This document shows, in pieces, positions 6,510 to 7,930 of a DNA stretch of 7,930 nucleotides. The DNA comes from Hydrogenophaga intermedia. GTDB taxonomy: Bacteria > Pseudomonadota > Gammaproteobacteria > Burkholderiales > Burkholderiaceae_C. The stretch is taken from positions 1-7,930 of the forward strand of contig CAMBOY010000141.1 in NCBI GenBank assembly GCA_945869245.1, read 5' to 3'. A program made the position numbers and the translations under genes. How positions within the stretch are numbered: the stretch's first letter is position 1; each line of letters opens with the position of its first letter. Under the pieces are notes generated by a model, which saw only the letters and a program-made list of their open reading frames with translations, had not been told where the DNA came from and did not search any database.

Positions 6510-7206
6510 AAGCGACGCCGTAGCGCTCGCGGTAGGCGCGCACGGCGTCGATGTGGGCGGCCAGCTCGGTGCCGGCCTGTGCCTGCAGATACTGCATCAG
6601 ATCGGCCAGCCGGGCAATGGCGCAGACCTCTAAACCCAGTGTGTTCTGCACGTATTGCACGGCGCTGTGGTCCACATCGCGCACCTGGCCGTCGGCGCCG
6701 ACTTCGGTGGCTTTTTCTTGGCGGTCCAGGGCTATCGCCACCGCGTGTGGGGTGGCGCCGGCCGCGCGGATCAGCGCAATCGATTCGCGCGCGGCGGTGC
6801 CCGCGCTCATCACATCGTCGACGATCAGCACCCGGCCTTGCAGCGGCGCGCCCACCAGGGTGCCGCCCTCGCCGTGGTCTTTGGCTTCCTTGCGGTTGTA
6901 GGCAAAAGGCACGTTGCGGCCCAGGCGCGCCAGCTCGATCGACACCGCCGCGCCCAGCGGAATGCCTTTGTAGGCCGGGCCGAAGATCATGTCGAACTCA
7001 AGGCCGCTGTCCATCAGGGCCTGTGCATAGAATTGGGCCAGTCGGCCAAGCTTGGCGCCGTCGTCAAACAGCCCAGCATTAAAAAAATACGGGCTCATGC
7101 GGCCGGCTTTGGTCTTGAACTGGCCAAAACGCAAGGCGCCCGACGCCACACAAAACGCCACAAACTCTTGCGCCAGCGCCGCACCAGCGGCCGTCTGCAT
7201 CACCAT
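6508..7206 (-). CDS. pyrE: Orotate phosphoribosyltransferase
   Basis: PyrE joins orotate to PRPP to make orotidine 5'-monophosphate, the fifth step of pyrimidine synthesis, in the cytoplasm as a dimer. The 232-residue product has FKTKAGRMSPYFFNAGLF (30-47), the FGPAYKGIPL segment (75-84), the mobile catalytic loop YNRKEAKDHGEGG (103-115) and the PRPP-binding motif VLIVDDVMSAGTA (126-138). The C-terminus AVRAYRERYG is typical. Between DRQEKA (161-166) and SAVQ (181-184) the loop is a few residues longer than in E. coli PyrE. The ATG at 7206 is chosen over ATG 7200 because AAGGA lies 7 nt upstream of it. The frame is open to 7365 but the extra residues overlap the divergent xthA gene and match nothing. 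Start regions of pyrE and xthA nearly coincide. Confidence 0.97.
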   Translation of the reverse strand: MVMQTAAGAALAQEFVAFCVASGALRFGQFKTKAGRMSPYFFNAGLFDDGAKLGRLAQFYAQALMDSGLEFDMIFGPAYKGIPLGAAVSIELARLGRNVPFAYNRKEAKDHGEGGTLVGAPLQGRVLIVDDVMSAGTAARESIALIRAAGATPHAVAIALDRQEKATEVGADGQVRDVDHSAVQYVQNTLGLEVCAIARLADLMQYLQAQAGTELAAHIDAVRAYRERYGVA

Positions 7207-7213
7207 GGGGACA

Positions 7214-7218
7214 TCCTT
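7214..7218 (-). promoter_or_regulatory. Shine-Dalgarno of pyrE
   Basis: AAGGA on the minus strand, 7 nt before ATG 7206; it favours this start over the in-frame ATG at 7200. The same base pairs include the first two bases of the proposed TTG start of xthA on the other strand. Confidence 0.7.
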
Positions 7219-7930
7219 GTTCACACTCACCAGCCTCAACCTCAACGGTATCCGCTCCGCCACCAGCAAAGGCCTCGAAGCCTGGCTGGAAAGCCACAAT
7301 CCAGATTGTATGTGTGTGCAAGAAGTCAAGGCCCAGGCCGCCGACGTGGGGGGCAAGTTCGACACACTGGCCGGCCTGCGCGGGTATTTTCAGTTTGCGG
7401 AGAAAAAAGGCTATTCGGGTGTGGGTGTGTACAGCCGGCACGAACCCAGCGATGTGGTGGTGGGCTTTGACGGCGGCGAGTTCGACGCCGAGGGCCGCTA
7501 CCTGGAGCTGCGCTTTGACAAGCCCGGGCGCAAGTTGTCCGTCGTCAGCGTGTACTTCCCGAGCGGCTCATCCGGCCCCGAGCGGCAAGCGGCCAAATAC
7601 CGCTTTCTGGATCGGTTCTATCCACATCTGATGGCGCTCAAAGCCGAGCGCGAGGTGGTGGTGTGCAGCGACGTGAACATCGCCCACCAGGAAAAAGACC
7701 TCAAGAACTGGAAAGGCAACCTCAAGAACAGCGGCTTTTTGCCCGAGGAGCGCGCCTGGATGACCCAACTCACCACCGAGGGCGGCATGGTCGATGTGTA
7801 CCGCCGGCTGCAGCCCGACACCACCGACGCTTGCTACACCTGGTGGAGCAACCGCGGCCAGGCCTACGCCAAGAACGTGGGCTGGCGGCTGGACTACCAC
7901 CTGGCCACGCCCGCGCTGGCCGAGCTGGCG
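7217..7930 (+). CDS. xthA: Exodeoxyribonuclease III family AP endonuclease (partial, C-terminus off the window)
   Basis: Members of this EEP-fold family cut DNA at abasic sites and remove 3'-blocking groups in base excision repair. The visible 238 residues cover most of the protein. Expected active-site positions, by comparison with E. coli ExoIII, are Asn8 (LNLNGIR), Glu36 (CVQEVK), Tyr113 (VYFPSG), Asp152 and Asn154 (SDVNIAH) and Asp226 (GWRLDYHLA); the final Asp-His pair lies beyond the edge. The motif YTWWSNRGQAYAKNVGW is typical of the proteobacterial branch. Two starts are possible. ATG 7205 has no Shine-Dalgarno and overlaps the pyrE ATG. TTG 7217 has GGGGA 5 nt upstream and gives the family-like beginning MFTLTSLNLNGIRSA, so it is chosen with moderate confidence. 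The usual GDxN motif reads SDVN here. Confidence 0.95.
   Translation, partial: MFTLTSLNLNGIRSATSKGLEAWLESHNPDCMCVQEVKAQAADVGGKFDTLAGLRGYFQFAEKKGYSGVGVYSRHEPSDVVVGFDGGEFDAEGRYLELRFDKPGRKLSVVSVYFPSGSSGPERQAAKYRFLDRFYPHLMALKAEREVVVCSDVNIAHQEKDLKNWKGNLKNSGFLPEERAWMTQLTTEGGMVDVYRRLQPDTTDACYTWWSNRGQAYAKNVGWRLDYHLATPALAELA
7296..7309. repeat. Small palindrome ACAATC-CA-GATTGT
   Basis: A perfect 6+2+6 inverted repeat in the early xthA reading frame, 90 bp upstream of the pyrE start, in a locally AT-rich patch. It has the size of an operator half-site pair and could belong to the pyrE promoter region. It may also be chance, since it encodes conserved residues (HNPDC). Confidence 0.3.

Noticed and set aside
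7307..7320. Possible Z-DNA tract of alternating TG
   Set aside because: Only 14 bp and it encodes conserved residues DCMCV, so no special role can be argued from it alone; kept only as context of the neighbouring palindrome.
6655..7470. Plus-strand open frame spanning pyrE and the start of xthA
   Set aside because: Antisense to pyrE and out of frame with xthA; both true genes have clear catalytic motifs.
1..7930. A hidden defence, mobile or novel multi-gene system
   Set aside because: Every stretch over 300 bases is occupied by a recognisable core gene; no transposase, integrase, direct-repeat array or orphan gene cluster is present.

Overview
The window looks like a chromosomal core segment of a GC-rich betaproteobacterium. 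The protein sequences (MreB, MreC, GatC, PyrE, the DUF4124 protein) and the gene order point to Burkholderiales, most likely Comamonadaceae. This is judged from remembered family sequences, not from a search. Coding density is very high. I see no mobile element, CRISPR array, tRNA, rRNA or phage gene.

Left part (1-2317, minus strand): the rod-shape operon mreB-mreC-mreD, read right to left, with mreD cut by the window edge. mreC and mreD overlap by ATGA. A 238-bp divergent intergenic region (2318-2555) separates mreB from gatC. It holds a strong hairpin, overlapping -10-like hexamers for both directions, and a GC-rich gatC leader without a clear Shine-Dalgarno.

Middle part (2556-5822, plus strand): gatC-gatA-gatB, the three subunits of the tRNA-dependent amidotransferase, separated by 7 and 5 nt and so almost certainly one transcript. 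All three are full length with conserved catalytic residues. GatA carries a short extra loop, and the DNA for it is a perfect 10-bp hairpin.

Right part (5870-7930): a minus-strand pair, pyrE followed by a small exported DUF4124 coiled-coil protein with a TTG start, convergent with gatB. Divergent from pyrE is an exonuclease III family gene (xthA), cut by the right edge. The pyrE and xthA starts lie within about 11 nt of each other, so the promoter of each gene must lie inside the other's reading frame.

I found no previously undescribed system. The parts worth a second look are small: the in-frame palindrome in gatA, the collapsed pyrE/xthA divergent start, the hairpin at the probable 5' end of the mreB message, and a few start-codon and residue oddities.
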